Shown: positions 17,473-24,906 of the stretch, piece by piece
Layout: every line of letters begins with the position of its first letter
Position numbering within the stretch: position 1 is the stretch's first letter
Assembly: GCF_051380735.1 (NCBI RefSeq)
Contig: NZ_JBNYXQ010000001.1
Location: forward strand, 806,001-870,000
Reading direction: 5' to 3'
DNA from: Janthinobacterium sp051380735
GTDB lineage: Bacteria; Pseudomonadota; Gammaproteobacteria; Burkholderiales; Burkholderiaceae_D
Length of the DNA stretch: 64,000 nt
Notes under the pieces: generated by a model
The model's input: only the letters and a program-made list of their open reading frames with translations
Told to the model about the DNA's origin: nothing
The model's database searches: none
Translations under genes and position numbers: made by a program

Positions 17473-17929
17473 CCAGCAGCTTGGTCATCAACAATTCCGT
17501 CGCGCCATAGCCATACAGCGAATCGCTTTCCAGCCCCGGTGTGTCAAAAGGCACGGATTCTTCACGGTCAAGCTTGGCCGGGTCGGCATCGGCATAGGTG
17601 GCGCGCCAGGCGCGCTGCAGGGACTCGTTGCGGCGGATAAACGAAGGCATGGGCCAGGCGTCGCGGTCCCAGTGTTCGCTGTCGCCCAGCATGGCCCAGC
17701 GCTCGTTCAGCAGCGCCATGTCGCCGGTGCGCAAGCGGCGCACGGCCTGCTCGGGACGCAGGGTTTCCAGTTCGGCCAGCGACGGCAGCGCGTCGCGTTT
17801 CGGGCCGAACATATATGCCAGCATGATGCGGCCGGCAGGCGCCCTGCGCGCTACCACGCCGACCGCATGGCCTCCACCCTGCAAGGGCACGGCAAACCAG
17901 CTGCCTTCGCGGTATGGTAAAGACTTCAT
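17453..17929 (-). CDS. Imm26-like immunity family protein
   Basis: A cytoplasmic protein of 158 residues. The N-terminus (LPYREGSWFAVPLQGGGHAVGVVAR) follows the pattern of the Imm26 immunity family: a basic-to-aromatic opening, FAVPL, then GxxxGVVAR. The family was defined next to polymorphic toxins, where members neutralise a cognate toxin. Here there is no toxin gene beside it. I chose the ATG three bases inside a possible TTG start. The gene converges on envZ with a 20-base overlap. Whether it is a solitary immunity gene kept for protection or has another job cannot be decided from sequence. Confidence 0.65.
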   Translation of the reverse strand: MKSLPYREGSWFAVPLQGGGHAVGVVARRAPAGRIMLAYMFGPKRDALPSLAELETLRPEQAVRRLRTGDMALLNERWAMLGDSEHWDRDAWPMPSFIRRNESLQRAWRATYADADPAKLDREESVPFDTPGLESDSLYGYGATELLMTKLLVTPPEN

Positions 17930-18018
17930 CAATGTATGCTCCCAAAATCATATTCGGGACACAGTCTACGCGAGCCCTCGCTTGCGCGGCGCATGGTACG
18001 CCAGTACAGCGCCCTCGC

Positions 18019-18324
18019 CTACCCGACCTTTTCGTCGTAGTGAAACTGCGCCACGATCGGCCCCGCCTTGAACAGCGCTTCCTTCAGTTCCTTGTCCAGC
18101 CGCGCATCGCGCCGGCGCATCCATTCAAGCAGCATGGCCGCTTCACGCCGGCTGGTGTCGCCCGCATGCGCCAGCACGCGGCGCAGCTCGGGGTCGGTAC
18201 AGGCCTCGAAACGCTGGCTGTTGAGGTCCAGCGCCTGCAGCGCGGCGACCAGCGCGCCGATGGCGCGGTGCATGTCCAGCGCAGTGGCCGGCAAGCCGGA
18301 TTCTTCCAGGGGGTGATGGGACAT
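18019..18324 (-). CDS. Encapsulated-ferritin-like protein lacking ferroxidase residues
   Basis: A 101-residue, probably two-helix protein. It aligns without gaps, from memory, to the encapsulin-associated ferritin EncFtn of Rhodospirillum rubrum through HxPLE, the MHRAI helix, the QR.EA.TDPEL turn, LAH..D and AAM.LEW.RR.D. The iron-binding residues of that family (E32, E62 and H65 there) correspond here to A28, S58 and E61, so the dinuclear ferroxidase site appears lost. The conserved Trp-Tyr of the site is also replaced (L34, N35). No encapsulin shell gene is adjacent. The ATG at 18324 was chosen from this alignment. It is divergent from yqhD across 144 bases. Fold assignment is fairly secure; function is unknown. 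Confidence 0.75.
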   Translation of the reverse strand: MSHHPLEESGLPATALDMHRAIGALVAALQALDLNSQRFEACTDPELRRVLAHAGDTSRREAAMLLEWMRRRDARLDKELKEALFKAGPIVAQFHYDEKVG

Positions 18325-18468
18325 GCTGTTTCCTTTGTGTGCGCGGGCGACATGCCTCGATATGCGCTGCATTTTCCACCGCGCGCCGGAAAATCTCAAG
18401 CGGCAAACACGCGTGCTGCCATCATCGTCCATAATCAGGCCTCGAACCTCATCAGCATCAGGAGAGCC

Positions 18469-19626
18469 ATGATCAATTTCGACTTCTACAATCCCACCCA
18501 GATCCTGTTCGGCCAGGGCCAGATCGCCGCCATCGGCAAGCTGATACCGCCACAGGCCACAGTGCTGATGACCTATGGCGGCGGCAGCATCAAGCAGAAC
18601 GGCGTCTACGATGAAGTGCGCGCCGCACTGGCCGGCCACACGGTACTCGAATTTTCCGGCATTGAACCGAACCCCAGCTATGAAACCCTGATGCAGGCCG
18701 TCGCCCTGGTAAAAAGCGAAGGCATCGATTTCCTGCTCGGCGTGGGCGGCGGCTCGGTGGTCGACGGCACCAAGTTCATCGCGGCGGCCGCCCTGCGCGA
18801 AGGCGAGGCGTGGGACATCCTGGAAAAAGGCGGCAAGATCATCGACGCCGCCCTGCCCTTCGGCACCGTATTGACCCTGCCCGCCACCGGTTCCGAAATG
18901 AACGGCTCGGCCGTCATCACGCGCAAGGCAACGCAGGAAAAGCGCTCGTTCATGAGCCGCAAGGTGTATCCGAAATTTTCCGTGCTCGACCCGACCAAAA
19001 CGTTTACCCTGCCGCTGCGCCAGGTCGGCAATGGCGTCGTCGACGCCTTTGCCCACGTGATGGAACAGTACCTGACCGCCTCCGTCAACGCTTCGGTACA
19101 GGACCGCTTCGCCGAAGGCATCTTGCTGACCCTGATCGAGGAAGGCCCCAAGGCGCTGTCGCACCCGGACGACTATGACGTGCGCGCCAACGTGATGTGG
19201 TGCGCCACGCTGGCGTTGAACGGCCTGATCGGCGTGGGCGTGCCGCAGGACTGGTCGACCCACGCGATCGGCCACGAACTGACGGCACTATATGAACTCG
19301 ACCATGCGCAAACCCTGGCCGTGATCCTGCCCAGCATGCTGCGCGTGCGCAAGCAGGCCAAGCGCACCAAGCTGCTGCAATACGCGGCCCGCGTGTGGGG
19401 CCTGGATGGTGGCGACGAGGACGGCCGCATCGAAACGGCGATTGCGCGCACCGAATATTTCTTCCGCCATATGGGTGTCAAGACGCGCCTGGCCGACTAT
19501 GGCCTCGGTCATGACAGCGTCGACGCCGTGATTGCCGCACTGGAAGCGCATGGCATGACCGCGCTCGGCGAACAGGGCGAAGTGACCCTGGCCGTCAGCC
19601 GCAAGGTGCTGGAACTGAGTCTGTAG
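18469..19626 (+). CDS. yqhD: NADPH-dependent aldehyde reductase / alcohol dehydrogenase YqhD
   Basis: An iron-type (group III) alcohol dehydrogenase of 385 residues, very similar throughout to E. coli YqhD, which reduces a broad range of toxic aldehydes (including methylglyoxal and lipid-peroxidation products) with NADPH. Visible are the nucleotide-binding GVGGGSVVDGTKF, and the metal ligands: Asp and His in VVDAFAHVMEQ, His in IGHELTA and His in LDHAQT. The ATG at 18469 has an AGGAGA site seven bases upstream. E. coli yqhD is controlled by the divergent YqhC activator. Here the divergent neighbour is instead the ferritin-like gene, so control must differ. Confidence 0.92.
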   Translation: MINFDFYNPTQILFGQGQIAAIGKLIPPQATVLMTYGGGSIKQNGVYDEVRAALAGHTVLEFSGIEPNPSYETLMQAVALVKSEGIDFLLGVGGGSVVDGTKFIAAAALREGEAWDILEKGGKIIDAALPFGTVLTLPATGSEMNGSAVITRKATQEKRSFMSRKVYPKFSVLDPTKTFTLPLRQVGNGVVDAFAHVMEQYLTASVNASVQDRFAEGILLTLIEEGPKALSHPDDYDVRANVMWCATLALNGLIGVGVPQDWSTHAIGHELTALYELDHAQTLAVILPSMLRVRKQAKRTKLLQYAARVWGLDGGDEDGRIETAIARTEYFFRHMGVKTRLADYGLGHDSVDAVIAALEAHGMTALGEQGEVTLAVSRKVLELSL

Positions 19627-19686
19627 ACTGTTGTAAAAGCGCCAGCCTGGCAGACAGCGGGCGGCGGTTCATGTTAAGCTATCAAT

Positions 19687-19762
19687 TCGCTAGGGGTCCT
19701 GGAGCAGTCATCCGGGTGAGAGATACCCTTCGTACCTGATCTGGATAATGCCAGCGAAGGAA
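19687..19762 (+). promoter_or_regulatory. TPP (thiamine pyrophosphate) riboswitch
   Basis: The THI-box landmarks occur in order: a GGGGTCCTGG 5' strand, CTGAGA-like GTGAGA with the following ATACCC, TACCTGATCTGG and the highly conserved AATGCCAGCGAAGG. The bounds are approximate. It sits about 50 bases upstream of the TonB-dependent receptor start, so TPP binding should repress that gene, by hiding the start region or by termination. The expression platform between 19763 and 19814 is AT/pyrimidine-rich; I could not assign its alternative hairpin with confidence. Confidence 0.93.
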
Positions 19763-19814
19763 AGCGCAAAGTACCTCCCTCCTTTGATAGCTCCTGCGTT
19801 GGCGCCAGCCGAAC

Positions 19815-21974
19815 ATGCCACCACGAGCAATCATGCCTACACCGAATTTGTCTGTCTCCCTGTTGACCCTGGCCATCGCACAGGCTTTTGCTGCGCCCGT
19901 CTTTGCTGCTGACGCTGTCGATACACCTTCCAGCATGGCCGAAGTCATCGTTACCGCCAGCAAGGTGCCAGCCGCCCAGCGCGCCTCGGTGGGCGGCTTC
20001 AGTGACGCGCCGCTGCTGCAGACGCCAGCCGCCGTCACCGTCATTTCGCAACAAACCATGCAGGACCTGCAGATCCGCAATACCAGCGACGCCGTGCGTC
20101 TGGACGCCAGCATCAATGACGCCTACAACGCGGTTGGCTATGCCGAACAGTTCTCGATCCGCGGCTTCAAGCTCGACAACAATTCCAGCTACCGCAAGGA
20201 CGGCATCGCGATTCCCGGCGATACGCAAATTCCTCTGGAAAACAAGGAACGCATCGAAGTATTGAAAGGCCTGGCAGGCTTGCAGGCCGGCATGGCCGCG
20301 CCGGGCGGCGTGATCGACTTTATCGTCAAGCGCCCCACCAATACGCCACTGCGTACGGTTACGGTCGAGGCGCGAGAACGCGGCACCGTGTATGGCGCGC
20401 TGGACCTGGGCGGCCGCCTGGACGACCCGCGTTTCGGCTACCGCATCAATGTGGCGGCGGAGCGCCTGCGCTCGTACGTCAAGGGCGCCGATGGCAACCG
20501 CAAGTTCATCTCGGGCGCGTTCGACTGGCAGATCTCGCCGCAGGCGCTGCTGCAGCTCGACGCCGATTACCAGGACAAATCGCAGATCACGGCGCCAGGT
20601 TTTCAACTGCTGGGCAACACCACCCTGCCGACCGGTGTCAGCGCCGACACGCTGCTCAACCTGCAACCGTGGACGCGCCCGGTCGACACCATCACCAGCA
20701 ATCTCGGCCTGCGCTTCCAGTACGCGTTCGACGACAACTGGCACGCTACCCTCAGCGCCAACCAGCACTCGTTCAAGCGCGACGACTACACGGCGTTTCC
20801 GTATGGCTGCGGCGCGCAGGAACTGTTTCCGGGCTTCTGCAGCAATGGCGACTACGATGTGTACGACTACCGCAGCCTGGGCGAAACCAAGAAACCCTTG
20901 AGCGCGCAAGCCATGATCCAGGGCAAATTCGCCACCGGCGCCCTGCACCATGAATTCACGGCGGGCGTGGCCACCTTCCACCGCAAGGACCGCGCCGGGC
21001 GCTATGTGTACGACTACGCCGGCACCAGCAATATCTATCAGCCCGTGATCGTGCCCATCTCGAACGGCGTGCAAGGCCCTGTGCGCGAAACGCGCAACGA
21101 CAAGGAAAACTCGGTTTTCGTGCAGGATATTGTGAGCTTGTCCGCCAACTGGAAGCTGCATGCGGGCCTGCGCCATATCGATGTCGATGGTTTTCAATAT
21201 GTGCTCAATGCCGACCCGAGCGTGGCCGAAGTGCGCGCCAAACATGCGTTCCTGCTGCCCAACCTGGCGCTGGTCTACAACCCGCTCGACAACGTGGCCG
21301 TGTATGGCGCGTATTCGCAGGGCATGGAGCATGGCGGCACGGCCGGTATCAATGCGGCCAATGCCAACCAAGAACTGTCGCCGAGCCGCTCGAAACAGAT
21401 CGAGTTCGGCGTGAAAGCCGATATCACGCCCGAGCTGATGGTCGCTGCCAGCCTGTTCCAGATCCGCAAGGGCCTGGAATTCCAGAATGCCGACAGCTTT
21501 TTCGTGCGCGCCGGCCAGGCCCAGCACCGCGGCCTGGAACTGTCTGCGCAAGGCAAGGCCAGCGCCGACCTGAACATCGGCGTATCGGTCACCGCCCTGA
21601 ACAGCCAGCAGTCAGGCACCGGTGTAGCATCGCTGGACGGCAAGCGTGTGCCGAACGTGCCGGCCCTCAAGAGCGCCATCAACCTCGACTACCGCGTGCC
21701 GCAAGTGGCGGGCCTGTCGGTCAACGGCAGTTGGGAATACTCGGGCAAAAAGGCATTTGAATTCAACAACAACACCTTTGTGCCCTCGTATCATGTGGCC
21801 AACCTGGGCGCTGCCTATGCGCTGCGCCTGGCGGGCAAGCAGGCCGTGCTGCGCGCCACCGTCAACAATGTGTTCGACAAGTTCTACTGGCGCGACGTGA
21901 CGCCGGAGTCCGACGGCTACCTGTTCCCGGGCGCCAGTCGCACGCTCAAGGTGTCGGCGCAGTTCGACTTCTAG
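19815..21974 (+). CDS. TonB-dependent outer-membrane receptor, TPP-riboswitch controlled
   Basis: A 719-residue outer-membrane receptor. It has a signal peptide to about residue 35 (LLTLAIAQAFAAPVFAADA), a TonB-box-like stretch SMAEVIVTAS, a plug domain (about 65-170, with LLQTPAAVTVISQQTMQDL and the IRGF motif), and a 22-strand barrel ending in the aromatic residue of SAQFDF, as needed for Bam recognition. The subfamily resembles siderophore receptors. A TPP riboswitch directly upstream implies that the cargo is thiamine or a precursor rather than iron. I used the first ATG, which supplies the only positive charge of the signal peptide; the ATG at 19833 is the alternative. It converges on a kinase/PnuC gene pair. 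Confidence 0.88.
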   Translation: MPPRAIMPTPNLSVSLLTLAIAQAFAAPVFAADAVDTPSSMAEVIVTASKVPAAQRASVGGFSDAPLLQTPAAVTVISQQTMQDLQIRNTSDAVRLDASINDAYNAVGYAEQFSIRGFKLDNNSSYRKDGIAIPGDTQIPLENKERIEVLKGLAGLQAGMAAPGGVIDFIVKRPTNTPLRTVTVEARERGTVYGALDLGGRLDDPRFGYRINVAAERLRSYVKGADGNRKFISGAFDWQISPQALLQLDADYQDKSQITAPGFQLLGNTTLPTGVSADTLLNLQPWTRPVDTITSNLGLRFQYAFDDNWHATLSANQHSFKRDDYTAFPYGCGAQELFPGFCSNGDYDVYDYRSLGETKKPLSAQAMIQGKFATGALHHEFTAGVATFHRKDRAGRYVYDYAGTSNIYQPVIVPISNGVQGPVRETRNDKENSVFVQDIVSLSANWKLHAGLRHIDVDGFQYVLNADPSVAEVRAKHAFLLPNLALVYNPLDNVAVYGAYSQGMEHGGTAGINAANANQELSPSRSKQIEFGVKADITPELMVAASLFQIRKGLEFQNADSFFVRAGQAQHRGLELSAQGKASADLNIGVSVTALNSQQSGTGVASLDGKRVPNVPALKSAINLDYRVPQVAGLSVNGSWEYSGKKAFEFNNNTFVPSYHVANLGAAYALRLAGKQAVLRATVNNVFDKFYWRDVTPESDGYLFPGASRTLKVSAQFDF

Positions 21975-22504
21975 ACGTCAGCCAGCAGCGCTGCGAGCAG
22001 CGGCATGGTTTGCGCCATGCGCTGCTGCAAGTTGCCGTGCAGGATATGATGGGCAATCCCGCGTGATGCCAGTTCGTCCAGCAATTGCCGGTAGATCAAC
22101 TGGCGCACCGCTTCCGATTCTCGCTGCAAGCCGTCCGCCACCCACGGCGTATCGGGCGCCGTGACCAGGGTCAGGTCGTACTGCGTGCTGGCGGCCAGCG
22201 CCGCCAGTGGCGCATCCTCGCCGCCAAAATAATGGCGGCTGTACAGCACCGTCATCAAAGGCGTGGTGTCGCAGATCAGCACGCCATGGGCTGCGGCACT
22301 CGCTTCGCGTTCGCGCGCGACCTGGGTGCTGGCGATCAGGAACTGGTCGCCAGCCACCGGCACCCTGCCCTCTGTTTCAACAAATTCACGCAGATACTCG
22401 GGCACCCAGACGGTGCCCAGCCGTTCGGCCAGCGCTGCCGCAAGAGTGGATTTCCCCGACGATTCGGCACCCAGTATGGCAATGCGCAACAGGGCATGCG
22501 TCAT
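21971..22504 (-). CDS. NadR-type ATPase/kinase, probable vitamin (thiamine or nicotinamide riboside) kinase
   Basis: A P-loop kinase of 177 residues with Walker A GAESSGKST at about residues 11-19 and later ICDTTPLMTVLYS and TWVPEYLREF, typical of the C-terminal kinase domain of NadR. There is no nucleotidyltransferase domain, so it is a stand-alone kinase. It starts in an ATGA overlap with the PnuC-family gene before it, a pairing in which the kinase traps the imported vitamin by phosphorylation. Because the convergent neighbour is a TPP-regulated receptor, thiamine is a plausible substrate; nicotinamide riboside is the default alternative. Its stop codon interleaves with that of the receptor gene within CTAG. 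Confidence 0.78.
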   Translation of the reverse strand: MTHALLRIAILGAESSGKSTLAAALAERLGTVWVPEYLREFVETEGRVPVAGDQFLIASTQVAREREASAAAHGVLICDTTPLMTVLYSRHYFGGEDAPLAALAASTQYDLTLVTAPDTPWVADGLQRESEAVRQLIYRQLLDELASRGIAHHILHGNLQQRMAQTMPLLAALLADV

Positions 22505-23112
22505 TTGAGAACCATCGCATCAGGCGCAGCCGGTGCAGCCTTTTTCCAGGCCAGCAGGCCGATCGTCGCCATCACCACGAACACGGCATACAGAATGGCC
22601 GTCAAGGTCAGGTTTTTGTAGACATACAAGCCTACGTACAGGATATCGACCACGATCCAGACGATCCAGTTTTCGATCTTCTTGCGCGACAGCAGCAGCT
22701 GGCCCAGCAGGCTGCCGGCGGTCAGGAAACCGTCTGCATGCGGCACGTCGGTATCGGTCGACTTCAGCAGCCAGGAGATCAGCAGAAAGCCGATCAGCCA
22801 GAAGCAAGCACTGCCAAGCCAGCCGCGTGGCGTGAGCCAGGTGACGGGCAAGGCCGGCACGCCGCTTTTCGGATGCAGCCAGTGATACCAGCCCCAGGCG
22901 GAGATGGCAATAAACAGCAGTTGCAAGGCCATGTCGCCATACAGGCGCGACTCGAAAAACACGAAGCCGTAAGCGGCCGACGAGATGATCGCAAACAGCC
23001 AGGCCCACGGATTCTGGCGGATATTGAGCGCCACGTTGGCCAGCGCCAGGACAAAGGAAACCAGTTCAAGCGGCGTGGTGGCAAAACCCAGCAGGAGTAG
23101 CGTATCGTTCAT
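22501..23112 (-). CDS. PnuC/PnuT family vitamin transporter
   Basis: An inner-membrane protein of 203 residues with seven or so hydrophobic segments, matching the PnuC family (for example TTPLELVSFVLALANVALNIR with the Asn in the first repeats, and the AWGWYHW motif). PnuC proteins carry nicotinamide riboside; PnuT relatives carry thiamine. The late helix reads ENWIVWIVVDILYV, that is W-x-x-W-x-x-x-D. I recall Asn at the last position in nicotinamide riboside transporters and Asp in thiamine ones, which would favour PnuT; this should be checked. The start MNDTLLLLGF at 23112 was preferred over a longer, polar leader. It is coupled to the kinase gene by ATGA. Confidence 0.82.
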   Translation of the reverse strand: MNDTLLLLGFATTPLELVSFVLALANVALNIRQNPWAWLFAIISSAAYGFVFFESRLYGDMALQLLFIAISAWGWYHWLHPKSGVPALPVTWLTPRGWLGSACFWLIGFLLISWLLKSTDTDVPHADGFLTAGSLLGQLLLSRKKIENWIVWIVVDILYVGLYVYKNLTLTAILYAVFVVMATIGLLAWKKAAPAAPDAMVLK

Positions 23113-23177
23113 GGGAAGTTGGACAAGGCGGGTGGCGCAGTATGCAATACCGGGCTTGAATAAGCAAGATTGCCGCT

Positions 23178-23708
23178 TCACTCCTGGCGCAGGCCAAAGC
23201 CTCGCTTTGCGGCACGCGTCAGCGAGCGCTGCACGATCAGCTGATGAAACGGCCGTATCAAAAAAATATACACGCGGCCGATTCTGTTATGGCAATGCAC
23301 GGCGCTGGCCAGCGTGATGCTGCCATGCGGGCCGCCTTGCGCACTGCGCAGCATCGACAGACGAAAATCAAGATGGCTGTCATCCTCGCCCACAACGATC
23401 TCGTTGTCAGTAACGGCATAGATGCGAAAGATGCCGATCCTTCCACCTTCACCACTGGCAAGCTGGCCTGCCGTCTTGATCCCGAAGCGCGCCACGATGG
23501 CGTCGCGCAGCACCATCAGCGTTTGCGCCCAGCGCGGCTGACTTGCCAGCAGCGTGCGCGCCAGCGTTTCCATGTCCATCCGTGCAGCACCCGGGTTTGG
23601 CAGGGCCACGGCATACGCATCGGCCAGGTGGCTGCCACGATACAGTGGCGCGATGGCCGCCTGCGGTGGCAAGTCCACCTTGCGCGCCTTGAGTGTGACT
23701 GCTTGCAT
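23178..23708 (-). CDS. DUF2867 domain-containing protein
   Basis: A 176-residue soluble protein matching DUF2867. Visible family features are YRGSHLADAYAV near the start, FRIYAVTDNEIVVGEDDSHLDFRLS in the middle (key pieces RIY and GEDDSHLDF) and the end HNRIGRVYIFLIRPFHQLIVQR. This domain also occurs at the C-terminus of NAD-dependent epimerase-like proteins such as YbjT relatives; its biochemical role is not established. It is divergent from a TetR gene across a 72-base spacer with palindromes, which suggests TetR control. Confidence 0.75.
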   Translation of the reverse strand: MQAVTLKARKVDLPPQAAIAPLYRGSHLADAYAVALPNPGAARMDMETLARTLLASQPRWAQTLMVLRDAIVARFGIKTAGQLASGEGGRIGIFRIYAVTDNEIVVGEDDSHLDFRLSMLRSAQGGPHGSITLASAVHCHNRIGRVYIFLIRPFHQLIVQRSLTRAAKRGFGLRQE

Positions 23709-23780
23709 GCTGGCCTCATGTTTTCAGTGATAACATGGCTATCATACACATAAATCACACAATGTATACAGCGATAACTT
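23709..23780. promoter_or_regulatory. Divergent promoter/operator region, DUF2867 and TetR genes
   Basis: An AT-rich spacer of 72 bases. It contains the inverted repeat TGATA-N7-TATCA (23728-23744) and the perfect palindrome TGTATACA (23763-23770), and GATAAC occurs at 23729-23734 and again at 23773-23778. A TetR-family dimer commonly binds such palindromes between itself and its divergent target. The TetR start codon at 23781 follows directly, with no Shine-Dalgarno sequence. Confidence 0.5.
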
Positions 23781-24407
23781 ATGAGCACAGCCAGCAATAG
23801 CTATCATCATGGCAACCTGCGCGAGACCTTGATCAACGCCACCATCACCCAGCTGGCGCAGCAGCGCGATGTGACCATTTCGCTGCGCGAACTGGCGCGC
23901 AGCGTGGGTGTATCGCTTGCCGCCATCTACCGCCATTTCCCCAGCAAGGAAGCACTGCTGGCCGAAGTGGCCGCCGCCGGCTTTGCCGCGCTGCGCCGCA
24001 AATGGGACGAGGAACTGCCGCCGCTGGGCAGCCTGCCGGCGGCAGAGCGTTTCCAGCTGCAAGGCCAGCAATATATCGAGTTTGCCCTGGCTGCCCCTGC
24101 TCACTACCGATTGATGTTCGAACACCAGGATGTGCGCCAGTTCCCGGTGCTGCTGGAAGCGGCGCACGCCTGCTTTGCTTATGTATTGCAGACGGCCGGC
24201 GCGGCCGTGCGCGAGGCCGGCGTCGACATGCGCTGGCAACGCGCCGCCGCCAGCGCCGGCTGGTCGCTGGGCCATGGCTATGTGATGCTGATGCTCAGTG
24301 GCCGGCTGGACATGATCGACGGCGGCAATGAGCTGTCGCCGGCGCTGGTGCCGCGTTTTTTCCAGTTGCCGGCAGAGGCGCTGCAGCGCCAGGAGCAGCA
24401 GCCATGA
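23781..24407 (+). CDS. TetR/AcrR family transcriptional regulator
   Basis: A 208-residue regulator. The N-terminal helix-turn-helix covers about residues 10-60 (YHHGNLRETLINAT, then ISLRELARSVGVSLAAIYRHFPSKEALL in pieces VSLAAIYRHF and SKEALL). The C-terminal ligand domain is alpha-helical, with PAHYRLMFEH typical of the TetR_C_33-like group. It probably represses itself and the divergent DUF2867 gene through palindromes in the 72-base spacer. It overlaps the next hypothetical gene by ATGA, so the two are translationally coupled. Confidence 0.9.
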   Translation: MSTASNSYHHGNLRETLINATITQLAQQRDVTISLRELARSVGVSLAAIYRHFPSKEALLAEVAAAGFAALRRKWDEELPPLGSLPAAERFQLQGQQYIEFALAAPAHYRLMFEHQDVRQFPVLLEAAHACFAYVLQTAGAAVREAGVDMRWQRAAASAGWSLGHGYVMLMLSGRLDMIDGGNELSPALVPRFFQLPAEALQRQEQQP

Positions 24408-24850
24408 CAGACATACTGGACGGTATCGAATGGTTCGGCGCACTCGGCAGCTATCGGGCGCAGCCAGGGCAACTCGCCCTCGCGGGCATGCACGCTTGGG
24501 ACAGCACCCGCATGGCATGGCTGCCCACTTCCCGCGACCAGCCCGACCCCATCCATGGCAAGGAGCTGCTGCAGCTCCTCAAGCAAAACGGCGCGCCGTG
24601 GCAGCAGCAAGTCATGGCGAACTACAAGCTGGCGCTGCAATCGCTGCGCGCCGTGCCCGACAAGACCATCAGTTCGGAACCCCATGATTTCACGCCAGCG
24701 GCCACCGGAGCCGCGCTGTATTGCGTGCGCATGGCCAGCCTTGAAATCCTGGCCCAGCGCCAGGGCTTCTGGTGCGAGGCCCTGGCGCTGTACCGCCAGG
24801 GTCACTGGCCTTGCGGCTTGCTGCACGATGGCACGCTGGTGGTGTTTTAA
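24404..24850 (+). CDS. Hypothetical protein coupled to TetR regulator
   Basis: A soluble protein of 148 residues that I do not recognise. It is Trp- and Gln-rich (IEWFGALGSYRAQPGQL; NGAPWQQQVMANYKLALQSL), has two cysteines, and no signal peptide or membrane segment. The start is well supported: AGGAGC lies ten bases upstream and the ATG overlaps the TetR stop. The coupling suggests a role together with the regulator, perhaps in sensing or in the pathway it controls. It ends 56 bases from a convergent gene. Confidence 0.65.
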   Translation: MTDILDGIEWFGALGSYRAQPGQLALAGMHAWDSTRMAWLPTSRDQPDPIHGKELLQLLKQNGAPWQQQVMANYKLALQSLRAVPDKTISSEPHDFTPAATGAALYCVRMASLEILAQRQGFWCEALALYRQGHWPCGLLHDGTLVVF

Positions 24851-24906
24851 CACCGCGTAAAAAACTGCATCGACCAGGTGAGATATCTCGTGCAGGGAAC
24901 GATGCC

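Noticed and set aside
18019..19275. Minus-strand frame of 418 codons covering yqhD
   Set aside because: Only its last 101 codons are real (the ferritin-like protein starting at 18324); the rest is antisense to yqhD.
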